NCBI GenBank assembly: GCA_015056815.1
Contig: SVFN01000024.1
Location: 1 to 64,000, forward strand
DNA length: 64,000 nucleotides
Direction of reading: 5' to 3'
Source of the DNA: Lachnospiraceae bacterium
Lineage (GTDB): Bacteria; Bacillota; Clostridia; Lachnospirales; Lachnospiraceae
In this document: positions 24,714-34,645 of the stretch, piece by piece
Layout: each line of letters starts with the position of its first letter
How positions within the stretch are numbered: position 1 is the first letter of the stretch
Notes under the pieces: generated by a model
Databases searched by the model: none
Told to the model about the DNA's origin: nothing
The model's input: the letters and a program-made list of their open reading frames with translations, nothing else
Position numbers and translations under genes: made by a program

Positions 24714-27305
24714 TTATTCCACCCGGAGTCTGTCGATCACGCTTCTCTTGCTGAGTCTGTTATATGCGATCACCGGTATGAGGATGATCAGCAGCAGAAT
24801 GAGCGGGAGGCAGACAGCCAGAGGCATCAGCGTAAATCTCCAGACAAACATTCCAAGCGCCTCAGCCAGAAACCGGATCGCTGTTACACTCAGGATCGAG
24901 GAGATCACTACCGATACCACCATCGTCCACAGGAAGTAGGTAAAACCTTCCTTCATCAGCTTGCGTCTTAACTGACCGCCTGTCATCCCGACAGCCTCCA
25001 GCATGGCAAATTCTCTGCTTCGGACGATAATGGAGGTTGTCATGGTATTGGCAAAGTTCATAAGCCCGATCAGACCGAGGATCACGGCAAGCACGACGCC
25101 TACTGTTTCGATCGTGTCGCTGAGTGATCTGTACTCCGCAATCACACTTTCTTTTGAAATGCAAGACATATCGGGATTTTCTGAAGCGATGTAATCTGTG
25201 ATCCAGTTCTGAAATGCCTCCACTTTATCATCCTCTACATCGACTAAAGTTCTCATGGCCCCTTTATCGCCTTCCATTTCCAGATAGGCATCCTCCGGAA
25301 GGATATAGTTCAGCTCGATAAAATCCGCCACTCTGTATATCATTGGCTGCGGGATATCCACGATGGCATAAACCTCGTATTCCTTAACAGGAGCCTTCTC
25401 ATAACTTGCATAAGATGTCATCTTTCCTGTTTCTATGGGTTCTTCCAGCATTTCGGCATACTTCGGATCATGACTTCGGATCGCAACCTTATCTCCCGGC
25501 TCCACAATGTTCTCATAATACTGACCATCTATTGTCCATCTGGTCGCCAGAACATAGTTTCCGGAACGAAACGTTTCCCAGTCGATCTGATCGGATCCGT
25601 CCAGCGTTTGGACCACATTCAGCTTGCTTACAGCCAATTCTCCCATTCCATAGGTGTTTCCGGCTAACGTCTTAGACGCTCTGAAATCCTTCATACAGGT
25701 GTCATAATCATAGTTCGGACCGGTATAACAATTATTCACGCATTCGGTAACAGCTTCTTTTGTAAAAAAGTTTTCTTCCAGCTTTTTCCAGCTGTCTTCG
25801 GAAAACTCCTGCCAGAACGTAGAGATATAAATATTTCCGATCTCATTTACTCCGGGCTGCGCTTTGATCTTTTCGATCATGTCAGGATCAACAGCAGCTG
25901 TTTCATGAAAAGAAGCGGCCATGTTATCGAGAGAACCATCCTGAATACTGAAATCCGCCACGATATCACCTTTTACATATTCATTGACATTGAATCCGCT
26001 TACCAGACCGATCACTCCGTTTAAAACGACCAAAGCCAAAGACAATGAAAGAATGACTACGATAAGCTTCCTGCCTCCTTTACGATCGTTACCGGATTCC
26101 TGCGTAAACCTGAGTGTCTCGATAGGCGATACCCGGGAAGCCTTTCGGCAAGGTCTTGTGGCGCTAATGATCACAGTAAGATATGAGAAAAGCGCTGCTG
26201 CGATCAGGATCCAGACATTGATATGCGCATTTCCCTTACCGACAGTCACGGTATTCATCTGATCGGTGATAAACGGCAGTATGCATGCTCCGACACCGAT
26301 TCCCAGAAGAAGTCCGACCGGAATACCGATCAGTGAGATGATCCTTGCCCGTTTCATGACAATCTTTTTAAGCTGCTTTCCGGTCGTTCCGATCGTTTTC
26401 AGAAGTCCATACTCCTGCATATCGGAAATAATATTGATATCGAAGATATTGTATATGATAAGATATCCGGCAACGAAGAATGTAATAAGCATTGCGATGC
26501 ACACGATAGCCATGGAAGGATCGATCTCATATCCGGCATATGCAAAGTTTATACCATAATCAACATCGTTTCTGAGGCCTGTTCTGGCGATCAGTGCCTG
26601 AACCTTTGATTCTATGTTAAAACTGTTACTAAAATCAAAATTGACACTCATCCAGCCTGCGTAACCATTATCTTCCCGATCCGGATAAGGTGTTGTCCTG
26701 ACAGGTGCCAGCTTCTCCTGAAGCTCCTTCGATACGAGAGCTGTCTGAGCCATTGCCACCTTATCACCGGAGAAATAACCACTGAGTACAAACTCCTGTG
26801 ATACCTCCTTGTCATCTATCTGTAGATTAACCGTAAAGGTACTTCCGACCTCTGCCGGTACGCCCAGTTTCTCGAGAACAAGATCACTGGTTACAATTTC
26901 ATTTTCTTTACCAGGCAGGCTGCCTGCTTCAGGATAGCAGAAGCTTCTTTTGGCATTCTCTGCCTCTGAATAATACACCTCGGTTGGAAGCTTATTCAGC
27001 CTATCATCGGAAAGGTATCCGACCAGGATACAGTATGAAATATTTTTAATCCCGGGATCATCTTTTACCTGCTCGTACTCCGGCTGGCTCATATATTTTA
27101 ATCCGGCATGATAGGAAGTACCGATCTGTCTCATGGTAGAAATCTGTGTTTCTTCTATGACACTTCCCCCCACTGTGAAAAGGGATGAAAACAGGAGTGT
27201 TGTGAGAATCACTGCTGCAACTAAAACCGTGTATTTTTTTATATTTGCCCTGATCCCGCTAAGGGCAAGGCTTGTTATTACCTTTTTGTTATTTACTTTT
27301 TGCAT
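24714..27305 (-). CDS. ABC transporter permease, FtsX/MacB type
   Basis: An 863-residue permease with a first membrane helix near 20-45, a large extracytoplasmic region, an FtsX domain around 260-400 (SDMQEYGLLKTIGTTGKQLK), a second extracytoplasmic region, and a second FtsX domain at the end (SREFAMLEAVGMTGGQLRRK). This layout fits mechanotransmission ABC transporters used in bacitracin/lantibiotic resistance or lipoprotein handling. ATG at 27305 follows GGAAAGGA; a TTG seven codons upstream is less likely. Its ATPase gene lies 235 bp upstream, separated by element P4. Confidence 0.9.
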   Translation of the reverse strand: MQKVNNKKVITSLALSGIRANIKKYTVLVAAVILTTLLFSSLFTVGGSVIEETQISTMRQIGTSYHAGLKYMSQPEYEQVKDDPGIKNISYCILVGYLSDDRLNKLPTEVYYSEAENAKRSFCYPEAGSLPGKENEIVTSDLVLEKLGVPAEVGSTFTVNLQIDDKEVSQEFVLSGYFSGDKVAMAQTALVSKELQEKLAPVRTTPYPDREDNGYAGWMSVNFDFSNSFNIESKVQALIARTGLRNDVDYGINFAYAGYEIDPSMAIVCIAMLITFFVAGYLIIYNIFDINIISDMQEYGLLKTIGTTGKQLKKIVMKRARIISLIGIPVGLLLGIGVGACILPFITDQMNTVTVGKGNAHINVWILIAAALFSYLTVIISATRPCRKASRVSPIETLRFTQESGNDRKGGRKLIVVILSLSLALVVLNGVIGLVSGFNVNEYVKGDIVADFSIQDGSLDNMAASFHETAAVDPDMIEKIKAQPGVNEIGNIYISTFWQEFSEDSWKKLEENFFTKEAVTECVNNCYTGPNYDYDTCMKDFRASKTLAGNTYGMGELAVSKLNVVQTLDGSDQIDWETFRSGNYVLATRWTIDGQYYENIVEPGDKVAIRSHDPKYAEMLEEPIETGKMTSYASYEKAPVKEYEVYAIVDIPQPMIYRVADFIELNYILPEDAYLEMEGDKGAMRTLVDVEDDKVEAFQNWITDYIASENPDMSCISKESVIAEYRSLSDTIETVGVVLAVILGLIGLMNFANTMTTSIIVRSREFAMLEAVGMTGGQLRRKLMKEGFTYFLWTMVVSVVISSILSVTAIRFLAEALGMFVWRFTLMPLAVCLPLILLLIILIPVIAYNRLSKRSVIDRLRVE

Positions 27306-27362
27306 TTTTCTTTTCCTTTCCGGCAATCTGAAATCTGAGTTTATAAAAATTTATATAAGGAA

Positions 27363-27543
27363 GTTGAGGTCAAACCCCGATATCCGGATTGTTCCGTGCT
27401 TCGCACTCCCACAATCCTCCCACATTCCGCACTTTCGTGGCGCATTCGCACCACTTCGTGCTCCATGTGGAGCGGGTCATAAAGTCACTCACCCACTTTC
27501 GAGCAAGCTCAAAGTGGATTCGGACTTTTGACCCTGATATCAT
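27363..27543. repeat. Cloverleaf palindromic element P4, inverted
   Basis: The same family as P3 in opposite orientation, about 180 bp. The end TGACCCTGATATCAT at 27529-27543 supplies the TGA of the ATPase gene. Hairpins equivalent to all three in P3 are recognisable; the middle one has diverged. It lies between the ATPase and permease genes of one transporter. Confidence 0.8.
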
Positions 27544-28202
27544 ACAATATGTCCGTCTTCGATCCGGATCGTTCTGTCAGCCATCTGTGCGATCTCATCA
27601 TTGTGTGTGATCATCACGATCGTCTGCCGGAACTTCTTTCCGGTCGCGCCCAAAAGACCAAGCACATCCTGACTTGTCCTGCTGTCCAGGTTTCCTGTCG
27701 GTTCATCCGCAAGTATGATCGCAGGCTTTGACGCCAGTGCTCTTGCGATCGCAACTCTCTGCTGCTGTCCGCCGGAAAGCTTTGACGGGATCCGATCCAG
27801 TTTATTGCTCAGTCCCAGCGTATCGATCACATTTTTTACAAATTCCGTATCGACTTTTTTACCATCCAGCCGGATCGGAAGGATAATGTTTTCATAAACA
27901 CTGATGGAAGGAACCAGATTGAAGCTCTGAAAAATGAATCCGATCTTTCTGCGCCTGAAGATACATAATTCATCACCCTTCAGGCCGGAGATGTCTTTAT
28001 CATCGATGATCACATTTCCCGATGTGGGATTATCAAGACCGCCGAGCATATGAAGCAGAGTGGACTTACCGCTTCCGCTTGTTCCGATAATACTGACAAA
28101 TTCACCTCTTTCAACCTGAAGGCTCACATCATCGAGTGCCTTCACAAGGGTTTCCCCTTCTCCGTAATATTTCTTTAAATGTTGTGCAACTAATATACTC
28201 AT
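27540..28202 (-). CDS. ABC transporter ATP-binding protein, LolD/MacB type
   Basis: A 220-residue ATPase. Walker A is GTSGSGKST at about residue 40, the Q-loop is IFQSFNLVPSISVYENI, the signature is LSGGQQQRVAIARAL, Walker B is AIILADEP with TGNLDS after it, and the H-loop is MITHN. It powers the adjacent FtsX-type permease. Its last codons run into element P4, which provides the stop codon. Confidence 0.92.
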   Translation of the reverse strand: MSILVAQHLKKYYGEGETLVKALDDVSLQVERGEFVSIIGTSGSGKSTLLHMLGGLDNPTSGNVIIDDKDISGLKGDELCIFRRRKIGFIFQSFNLVPSISVYENIILPIRLDGKKVDTEFVKNVIDTLGLSNKLDRIPSKLSGGQQQRVAIARALASKPAIILADEPTGNLDSRTSQDVLGLLGATGKKFRQTIVMITHNDEIAQMADRTIRIEDGHIV

Positions 28203-28912
28203 TTTTTTCCTCCGTTCGCGAGATCATCGCTCTTTTATTTTGAACTGGTTTTATACTACCACACACTTCTTTCCAGATCATTTCTCAAATCTTTCACTTT
28301 TGAAAGATTTAAAAAAGAAGCTATTGTTCCTGCCTGCGTTTTATTTTTTTAACAGGGAAGCAGAGTGAAATGCCGGGGAAGAGGCGCTTGAGCAGCTTGC
28401 GGATGGAGGGGCTCTTTTGGGGAGATAAGCCTGTTAAGCACATGTCATAGTTGTACGCACATGCAGTCAGCATGCGATACAAAAATTGCACGAAAACCCG
28501 GTAAAATATAGAAAAATACAAATAGGTAGAATGTGCTCGAAAAAGAGCCGGTTTTTGATCGTATATGCGCGAAAAAATACGTCTCAGGGCGAACTAGGGC
28601 GAACTTCATGTATTATAATAATGTCAGATGTTTGAAAATCGGTAGACAATAGAGAGAAATGTAAAAATATAACAGTAAAAAGCAAAATAAAATGTCAAGA
28701 TATCACACAAAAATGACGATATTATCCTTATGTAGTTGTAATTGCGGTCATAAATCCACAAGGATGCATTTGGATCCTGTAAGGGGACTGGTTTTGAGCT
28801 TTAGACAGAAAGGTAGACAGAAAGGTAGACAGCTATGAGGAATGGATTAAAATCATTATACATACATACATAGGACGATTTCTGGCCTTCTATCAGTGTG
28901 CGGAAAATTAAG
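28203..28912. other. 700-bp noncoding stretch, possible transcript
   Basis: Contains the direct repeat GGGCGAACTAGGGCGAAC at about 28590, followed by a TATAAT-like sequence near 28615, and three AGACAGAAAGGT-type units near 28805-28830. The only ATG frame of note (28690-28836) has no ribosome binding site. It ends at a strong terminator with no gene in front, so a noncoding transcript is possible. Confidence 0.3.
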
Positions 28913-28970
28913 GCATCCGATGATGACTTACGGTATGGTACCGTAGGTTATTGTCGGATGCTTTTATTTT
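28913..28970 (+). terminator. Strong rho-independent terminator
   Basis: GCATCCGA at 28913-28920 pairs with TCGGATGC at 28954-28961, enclosing ACGGTA/TACCGT (28930-28944), then CTTTTATTTT. It is on the plus strand, 150 bp before the surface-protein gene. Confidence 0.8.
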
Positions 28971-29118
28971 ATAAAATTTATTAGTTTTTCATTTCTGGTA
29001 ATTAGCAAACCAAAGTGAAAGATGTAAACTATGTAGCAATGAAACATCCAAGCAACACGATATTAAAGTAGGAGAGTCAAAACAGATGGTATCGTGAAAT
29101 AAAAAGAAAAGGAGTGAA

Positions 29119-32100
29119 ATGCTTATGCAACAAAAAAAGAAATTAAGAAAGGTGATGAGCTATGTGCTGGCACTTGTGATGGTGTTCAGTACAATGACCG
29201 GAATTGTGCCGGGTATGAGCATAACGGCGTATGCAGCCGGCGCCAGCTATGTTGACGGGAGCGGTACCACTCAGACCGTAGATGCGACAGAACTTGCGAC
29301 TAGCACTACCAGTTGGACTAGCGGTTCATGGTATATTGTACCGGAAGGTGGTCTTACCATCAGCGGTCGTATTGCGGTGGGCGGCACGGTAAATCTCATT
29401 CTTCGTGACGGTGCGACGCTCACAGCAAGTGCGGGCATCAGAACCACAGGTGCCACGCTCAACATCTACGCGCAGAGCGCCGGCACGGGCGCGCTTACCG
29501 CAACAGGCAATACTGGTGGAGCTCAGGCAGGCGGCGGCGCAGGCATCGGCGGAAATGGTGTTGGCGGCTATGAGAGCGGCGGCGCAGGCGGCACAGTCAA
29601 CATTTACGGCGGTATTGTTACGGCGACAGGCGGTACTGGTGGAAATTACGGCGGTGGCGGTGCAGGCATCGGCGGCGGCGGTCTTGGTTGGAGGAGCAAC
29701 GCTGGCAGCGGCGCAGGCGGCACAGTCAACATTTACGGCGGTACTGTTACGGCAACCGGTGGTAACAAGTCAACAACATCAATGGGTGATAATTCCGATG
29801 GCGCAGGCATCGGTGGCGGTGGAGATGGCCGTGATACCAGCACCCCTGCAAGCGGAACACTGACCCTTGGCAAAGGTGTGAAGCTGTATAATGGTACTGG
29901 TAATACCGGAACGGTTCTTGATGATAGTGCCAGCGCAGAACGTAGTTATAGTGGCAGCAGACCAAAGAATATGTATGCAGAGTATATTGTTCAGGGACCC
30001 GACAAAACCGCACTGAATGATGCAATCACAGCGGCTGAAACACTTTACAACAGCATCAAGGACGACACTGATTATGCCGAGATCGTAAGCACATTCAAAA
30101 CTGCAATCAATACTGCAAAGAGAGTTGCAGAAAGCGATGAAGTCGATCAGGATACTGTCGACACAGCAACTTCAAATATCATAACAGCAAATACAAATGC
30201 AGTAATAAAAATAATCAAAGCACTGCCTGCAGCAAGTGGTGTGACAATGGACGACAAAACGGTCATTGAAGCCGTGCGTACGGCATACGATGCTTTGGAC
30301 GACACACAGAAAACGCTTGTGGATGCCAATACGCTTAAGAAGTTGACAGATGCAGAGGCAGCATTAAAGGAAGTTATTGATACAGCAGCTGTAAATGCAG
30401 TAAGCGAAACAATCAACGCGCTTCCTGACGCTGACGATGTAACTACGGCCGACAAGGACGATATCGAAGCGGCAAGAAAAGGCTACAATGATCTGACCGA
30501 CGACCAGAAGGCAAAAGTATCTGATGACACAAAAAAGAAACTTACAGATGCAGAAGAGGCACTGGAAGTAGCAGAAGTAATTGCAACGATTACTGAACTT
30601 CCTGCAGCAGATGATGTTACAACAGCAGATAAGACAGATATCGAAGCAGCAAGAGCAGCGTATGAAGCGTTAACAGACGACCAGAAAGAAAAGGTGACTG
30701 ATGACACATTAAAGAAGCTGACAGATGCAGAGGATGCACTGGAAGTAGCAGAAGTAATTGAAGCAATTACTGCACTTCCTGCAGCAGATGATGTTACAAC
30801 AGCAGATAAGACAGATATCGAAGCAGCAAGAGCAGCGTATAAAGCGTTAACAGACGACCAGAAAGAAAAGGTGTCTGCTGATACATTAAAGAAACTGACA
30901 GATGCAGAATCTGCACTTGAAGTAGCAGTAGTAAATAAAGCAATTGCAGATCTTCCGAATGCAGATAATGTTACTGTGAATGACAAGGAAGACATCGAAG
31001 CAGCAAGAACTGCTTACGAAGCACTGACAGATGATCAGAAAATGGCAGTTGGCGCAGACACGCTTGCGAAGCTGGAGGCCGTAGAAGTTGCACTGGTTGG
31101 CAAAACGATTGAAGCGCTTCCAGAGGCGGCATCTGTAACAGCAAATGACAAGGATGCTATCGAAGCGGCAAAAGCAGCATACGATGCGTTGAGCGATACA
31201 CAGAAAACGAAGGTTGACGCTGACGAGAAGGCAAAGCTGGAAGTTTGTGAGGTCGCACTGGCTATAGCCGAGCTTCCGGCAGCAAGTAAAGTGACTGCTG
31301 GCGACAAAAAGGCTATCGTTGCGGCGAGAGATGCATATGATGCTCTGACAAAAGAACAGAAGGCAAAGATTTCTGTAGATGCACTTAAGAAACTGACAGA
31401 CTTAGAAGACAAACTTTTGATCATCGAGACCGTAAGTGAGTTGGTATCAGATGAAGCAAAAGCCGGTGAAGTAACCGACAAGATCAATAATTCTCTTCCG
31501 GCAGCCGATGAAATCACACTGAAAGACGAAACCAAGGTAGCTGCAGCAAGGATGTCATATGAACTCCTGACCGATGCACAGAAGAACCTGGTTTCTGAAG
31601 AAACACTTAACAAGCTGGAAGCAGCAGAGAAGAAAATCAGTGATCTGAAAGAGCAGGCTGCGCTTGAAGCAGTCAAAGAATCCGCAATCGAACGACTGGA
31701 TGTTTATGCTGAGGCAAGAGCAAAGTCAGATGCAACAGCAGACGAAAAAGCAGCGTTTGACAAGGCGGTAGCTGACGGAAAGAAAGCAATCAACGAAGCG
31801 AAAACCCAGGAAGCTGTAGCAGAAGCTCTTACAAATGCAAAAACATTAGTCAACGAAGCCATTGCAAAGATAGAAAATGACAGAGCAGCTGCAGCAGCTG
31901 CAGCAGCCGAGATGGCAGCAGCAGATAAGGCAGTAGAAGATGCAAATACAGCCGCAGGAACAGCCAAGACAGAAGCTGAAGCGGCTACAGCAAATGAATA
32001 TGCATCAGACGCAGATAAGACTGCAATAAAGAATGCAAAAGAAACATTAGATGCCAAGATAAAGGCAGCAGAAGAACTTCCGGCAGGTGCAACAGCACAG

Positions 32101-33579
32101 CAGAAGAATGATGCAGCAAAAGCAATTGAAGATGCAGTCAAAGCATTAAATGAAGCAGTAGATACAGCAAATATAAATTCCGCAGCAGCTAAGGCAGAGG
32201 CAGAGGCGGCCGAGGCAGCGGCAGAGCAGCTTGCAGCAGCCAAGACTACCGCAATCGATCGTCTGGATATATATGCTGAGGCAAGAGCAAAAGCAGATGC
32301 AACAGCAGATGAGAAAACAGCGTTTGACAAGGCGGTAGCTGACGGAAAGAAAGCGATCAACGAAGCGAAAACTCAGGAAGCTGTAGCAGAGGCTCTTACA
32401 AATGCAAAAACGATCGTTGATGCAGCCGTTGCAAAGATCGAAAGTGACAGAGCAGATGCAGCAGCTGCAGCAGCCGAGATGGCAGCAGCAGACAAGGCAG
32501 TAGAAGATGCAAATACAGCCGCAGGAACAGCTAAGACAGAAGCTGAAGCGGCTACAGCAAATGAATATGCATCAGCTGCGGATAAGACTGCAATAAAGAA
32601 TGCAAAAGAAACATTAGATGCCAAGATAAAGGCAGCAGAAGAACTTCCGGCAGGTGCAACAGCACAGCAGAAGAATGATGCAGCAAAAGCAATTGAAGAT
32701 GCAGTCAAAGCATTAAATAAAGCAGTAGATACAGCAAATATCCACTCCGCAGCAGCGAAGGCAGATGCAGAGGCAGCCGAGGCAGCGGCAGAGCAGCTTG
32801 CGGCAGCCAAGAAAGCAGCGAAGGAGCGTCTCGAAGATGTCTATGATGCAAAGAACCAGACAGACTACCGTGCGGCACAGCAGAAGGAACTTGCAGATGC
32901 CAGGGAGGCCGGTTATCAGGCAATCGAGGAAGCGGCAACACCCGCTGAGGCATTGGAGGCTCTTATGGCAGCCAAGGAAGCCCTCAATGCAGTTAAGACG
33001 GATTCAGTGCTGACGAAGGAAGAGAAGGAAGAAGCGGATAGCAAAGCAGCACTTGCTTCCACGACGCAGATCAGTGAGCTTCCCGCAACTGACAGTGTGA
33101 AGTTTGCGGATAAGGCGGCGATCGAGGCGGCAGGAAAAGCATACGATGCACTCAGCGCCGACCAGAAGCTGAAAGTCGATGCAGCGACAAAGAAAAAGCT
33201 GGAGTCAGCACAAGCGGCTCTGAAAAAGCTGGAAGATGCGCTTGCGAATGCCCAAAAAACAGCGTCCGCAGCCATGTCCAAACCGGTCAAGGTGAAGGCA
33301 AAGACAAAAGGCATAAAGATCAGCTGGACAACCTGCAAAGAGGCAGACGGCTATGAGGTTTATGTACAGTACGCCGGCAAAAAGTTCAAAAAGGTGACAA
33401 GAAACATAAAGAAGAGCACGACCGGAAAGACGAAGGTCTTTAAGATCAATGGAAAGAAGCTGAACCGGAAGAAGGATATCCGTGTATACGTAAGCGCCTA
33501 CAAGATGATCGACGGCAAGAAGGTCATCCTCGCAAACAGTAAGGTGACTACCCTTAAAGCGAAACGGAACAGTAAATAA
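29119..33579 (+). CDS. Large secreted repeat protein (surface protein)
   Basis: A 1486-residue exported protein. A signal peptide (residues about 1-40) ends ITAYAAG. Next come a Gly-rich beta-helix-like part (about 120-270, repeats of GGTVNIYGG) and seven to nine repeats of about 58 residues (30000-31500; each has ALP, a D/T-K-x-x-IEAA block and LTDDQK). After that are long Ala-rich coiled segments with two nearly identical blocks of about 190 residues (from 31690 and 32240), and a C-terminal Fn3-like domain with KAKTKGIKISWTTCKEADGY. No LPXTG or SLH anchor is seen; the basic tail may bind the wall. AAAGGAG lies just before ATG 29119; ATG 29125 is an alternative start. It ends at repeat R1. 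Confidence 0.8.
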   Translation: MLMQQKKKLRKVMSYVLALVMVFSTMTGIVPGMSITAYAAGASYVDGSGTTQTVDATELATSTTSWTSGSWYIVPEGGLTISGRIAVGGTVNLILRDGATLTASAGIRTTGATLNIYAQSAGTGALTATGNTGGAQAGGGAGIGGNGVGGYESGGAGGTVNIYGGIVTATGGTGGNYGGGGAGIGGGGLGWRSNAGSGAGGTVNIYGGTVTATGGNKSTTSMGDNSDGAGIGGGGDGRDTSTPASGTLTLGKGVKLYNGTGNTGTVLDDSASAERSYSGSRPKNMYAEYIVQGPDKTALNDAITAAETLYNSIKDDTDYAEIVSTFKTAINTAKRVAESDEVDQDTVDTATSNIITANTNAVIKIIKALPAASGVTMDDKTVIEAVRTAYDALDDTQKTLVDANTLKKLTDAEAALKEVIDTAAVNAVSETINALPDADDVTTADKDDIEAARKGYNDLTDDQKAKVSDDTKKKLTDAEEALEVAEVIATITELPAADDVTTADKTDIEAARAAYEALTDDQKEKVTDDTLKKLTDAEDALEVAEVIEAITALPAADDVTTADKTDIEAARAAYKALTDDQKEKVSADTLKKLTDAESALEVAVVNKAIADLPNADNVTVNDKEDIEAARTAYEALTDDQKMAVGADTLAKLEAVEVALVGKTIEALPEAASVTANDKDAIEAAKAAYDALSDTQKTKVDADEKAKLEVCEVALAIAELPAASKVTAGDKKAIVAARDAYDALTKEQKAKISVDALKKLTDLEDKLLIIETVSELVSDEAKAGEVTDKINNSLPAADEITLKDETKVAAARMSYELLTDAQKNLVSEETLNKLEAAEKKISDLKEQAALEAVKESAIERLDVYAEARAKSDATADEKAAFDKAVADGKKAINEAKTQEAVAEALTNAKTLVNEAIAKIENDRAAAAAAAAEMAAADKAVEDANTAAGTAKTEAEAATANEYASDADKTAIKNAKETLDAKIKAAEELPAGATAQQKNDAAKAIEDAVKALNEAVDTANINSAAAKAEAEAAEAAAEQLAAAKTTAIDRLDIYAEARAKADATADEKTAFDKAVADGKKAINEAKTQEAVAEALTNAKTIVDAAVAKIESDRADAAAAAAEMAAADKAVEDANTAAGTAKTEAEAATANEYASAADKTAIKNAKETLDAKIKAAEELPAGATAQQKNDAAKAIEDAVKALNKAVDTANIHSAAAKADAEAAEAAAEQLAAAKKAAKERLEDVYDAKNQTDYRAAQQKELADAREAGYQAIEEAATPAEALEALMAAKEALNAVKTDSVLTKEEKEEADSKAALASTTQISELPATDSVKFADKAAIEAAGKAYDALSADQKLKVDAATKKKLESAQAALKKLEDALANAQKTASAAMSKPVKVKAKTKGIKISWTTCKEADGYEVYVQYAGKKFKKVTRNIKKSTTGKTKVFKINGKKLNRKKDIRVYVSAYKMIDGKKVILANSKVTTLKAKRNSK

Positions 33580-33582
33580 ATG

Positions 33583-33692
33583 ACAGGTATATCTTTTACA
33601 GCGGCACTACAGCGGCACTCCAACAGGGGTGCCGCTGTTTTTGGGAAACTTGTAAAAAAACATGGAGTAGTCTATAATGAAAGCCAATGAAG
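33583..33692 (+). repeat. Repeat R1: terminator plus promoter/start cassette
   Basis: Contains a terminator stem (GGCACTCC and GGGGTGCCGC, then GTTTTT), followed by TTGTAA, 17 bp and TATAAT, then ATGAAAGCCAATGAAG. Near-identical copies are at 35844 and 42972. This copy has a duplicated AGCGGCACTA. It closes the surface-protein gene and opens into a DUF3427 fragment. Confidence 0.85.
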
Positions 33693-34147
33693 ATGCATGT
33701 AGACTTCTTAATTGGGAGCATAATGAGGTACCGCTCAATATGGGTGGTTATAAGTATGATAAGACTACTAAGACATTTCCTGTCTTCATCAACTATGATA
33801 AACGTGATGACATTCAGGATACCATAAAGTACGAAGATCATTTCACATCCCGCAGCTCACTCATTGCTATATCAAAGCAGAGCAGAACAGTTGAATCCGA
33901 AGATGTACAGAACTTCCTTCATGCAAAGGAACGCGGCATAGATGTTGAACTTTTCGTGAGAAAGAATAAAGACGATAAAATCTCCAAGGAGTTCTATTAT
34001 CTTGGTAGAATGACAGCTACGGGCAATACGAATGAATTCATTATGACCAATACTGATAAGACTGCCGTGGAGGAAGAGTTTTATGAATTTTGCGTATTTA
34101 GTAGTTTTATTTTTTGGATTGATTGGCCTGTGGGCATTATTATATGA
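33677..34147 (+). pseudogene. DUF3427 C-terminal fragment fused to R1 start codons
   Basis: The first codons (MKANE) come from R1. Then the frame reads ACRLLNWEHNEVPLNMGGYK, YDKRDDIQDTIKYEDHF and FYYLGRMTATG, matching the C-terminal DUF3427 domain of large DEAD/DEAH helicases. The helicase part is missing, and the end shifts into another frame near 34090. A helicase-core fragment of the same type lies at 39800, which suggests one gene was broken and scattered. Confidence 0.6.
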
Positions 34148-34577
34148 CATTCCGGGACTTCTGTTTTACCATAGGAAGGTGCAGGCAAGAGTAAAGCCCG
34201 GAAAAAGATATGTCGGTCATCACAATCACCAAAAGAGGATTGAAAATGAATGGAAAGGTCAGTATGGAAAACCTGATGGAAATGTTCGAGTTAAATCAGC
34301 TGTTTTCACATATGAGGAAAATGGAAAAGGTGTCAGGGCGACGGCAGTTAATCTTCTAGGGGATGATAATCTTTATCTGGATGATAGTAAGCTATATACG
34401 ATAAAAGTATCGCCATTTAACCCTCATAAATGTTATTTTCCTCCCATACAGCTTTATCAGGGCTGCAGCATTCCGGCAAAGGTATTTATCTTTGTGAAAA
34501 GAATAATACCAAAGATTACCGGTATTCTGTTTATTGCAATTGCGTGGTTTGCCTATACCAACTTTATACTTCATTAG
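34083..34577 (+). CDS. Two-helix membrane protein, DUF3592-like
   Basis: A 164-residue protein with one membrane segment at about 5-25 and a second near the end (about 143-160). The soluble part between has SAVFTYEENGKGVRATAV, like DUF3592 proteins. GAGGAAG precedes the ATG. It lies in the R1-R2 cassette with another DUF3592-like gene at 35334. Function unknown. Confidence 0.5.
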   Translation: MNFAYLVVLFFGLIGLWALLYDIPGLLFYHRKVQARVKPGKRYVGHHNHQKRIENEWKGQYGKPDGNVRVKSAVFTYEENGKGVRATAVNLLGDDNLYLDDSKLYTIKVSPFNPHKCYFPPIQLYQGCSIPAKVFIFVKRIIPKITGILFIAIAWFAYTNFILH

Positions 34578-34645
34578 TAGTGAGTTAATATACAAATTCT
34601 GACAGATTCAATGTGTCGTTTATACTAAATTAAGGAGATAGTATC

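Noticed and set aside
24407-24754. 115-residue plus-strand ORF
   Set aside because: It opens well but becomes Arg-rich and overlaps the end of the ABC permease in antisense.
30147-33338. Several long minus-strand ORFs rich in Ala and Ser inside the surface-protein gene
   Set aside because: They are antisense shadows of Ala/Asp-rich codons with no ribosome binding sites.
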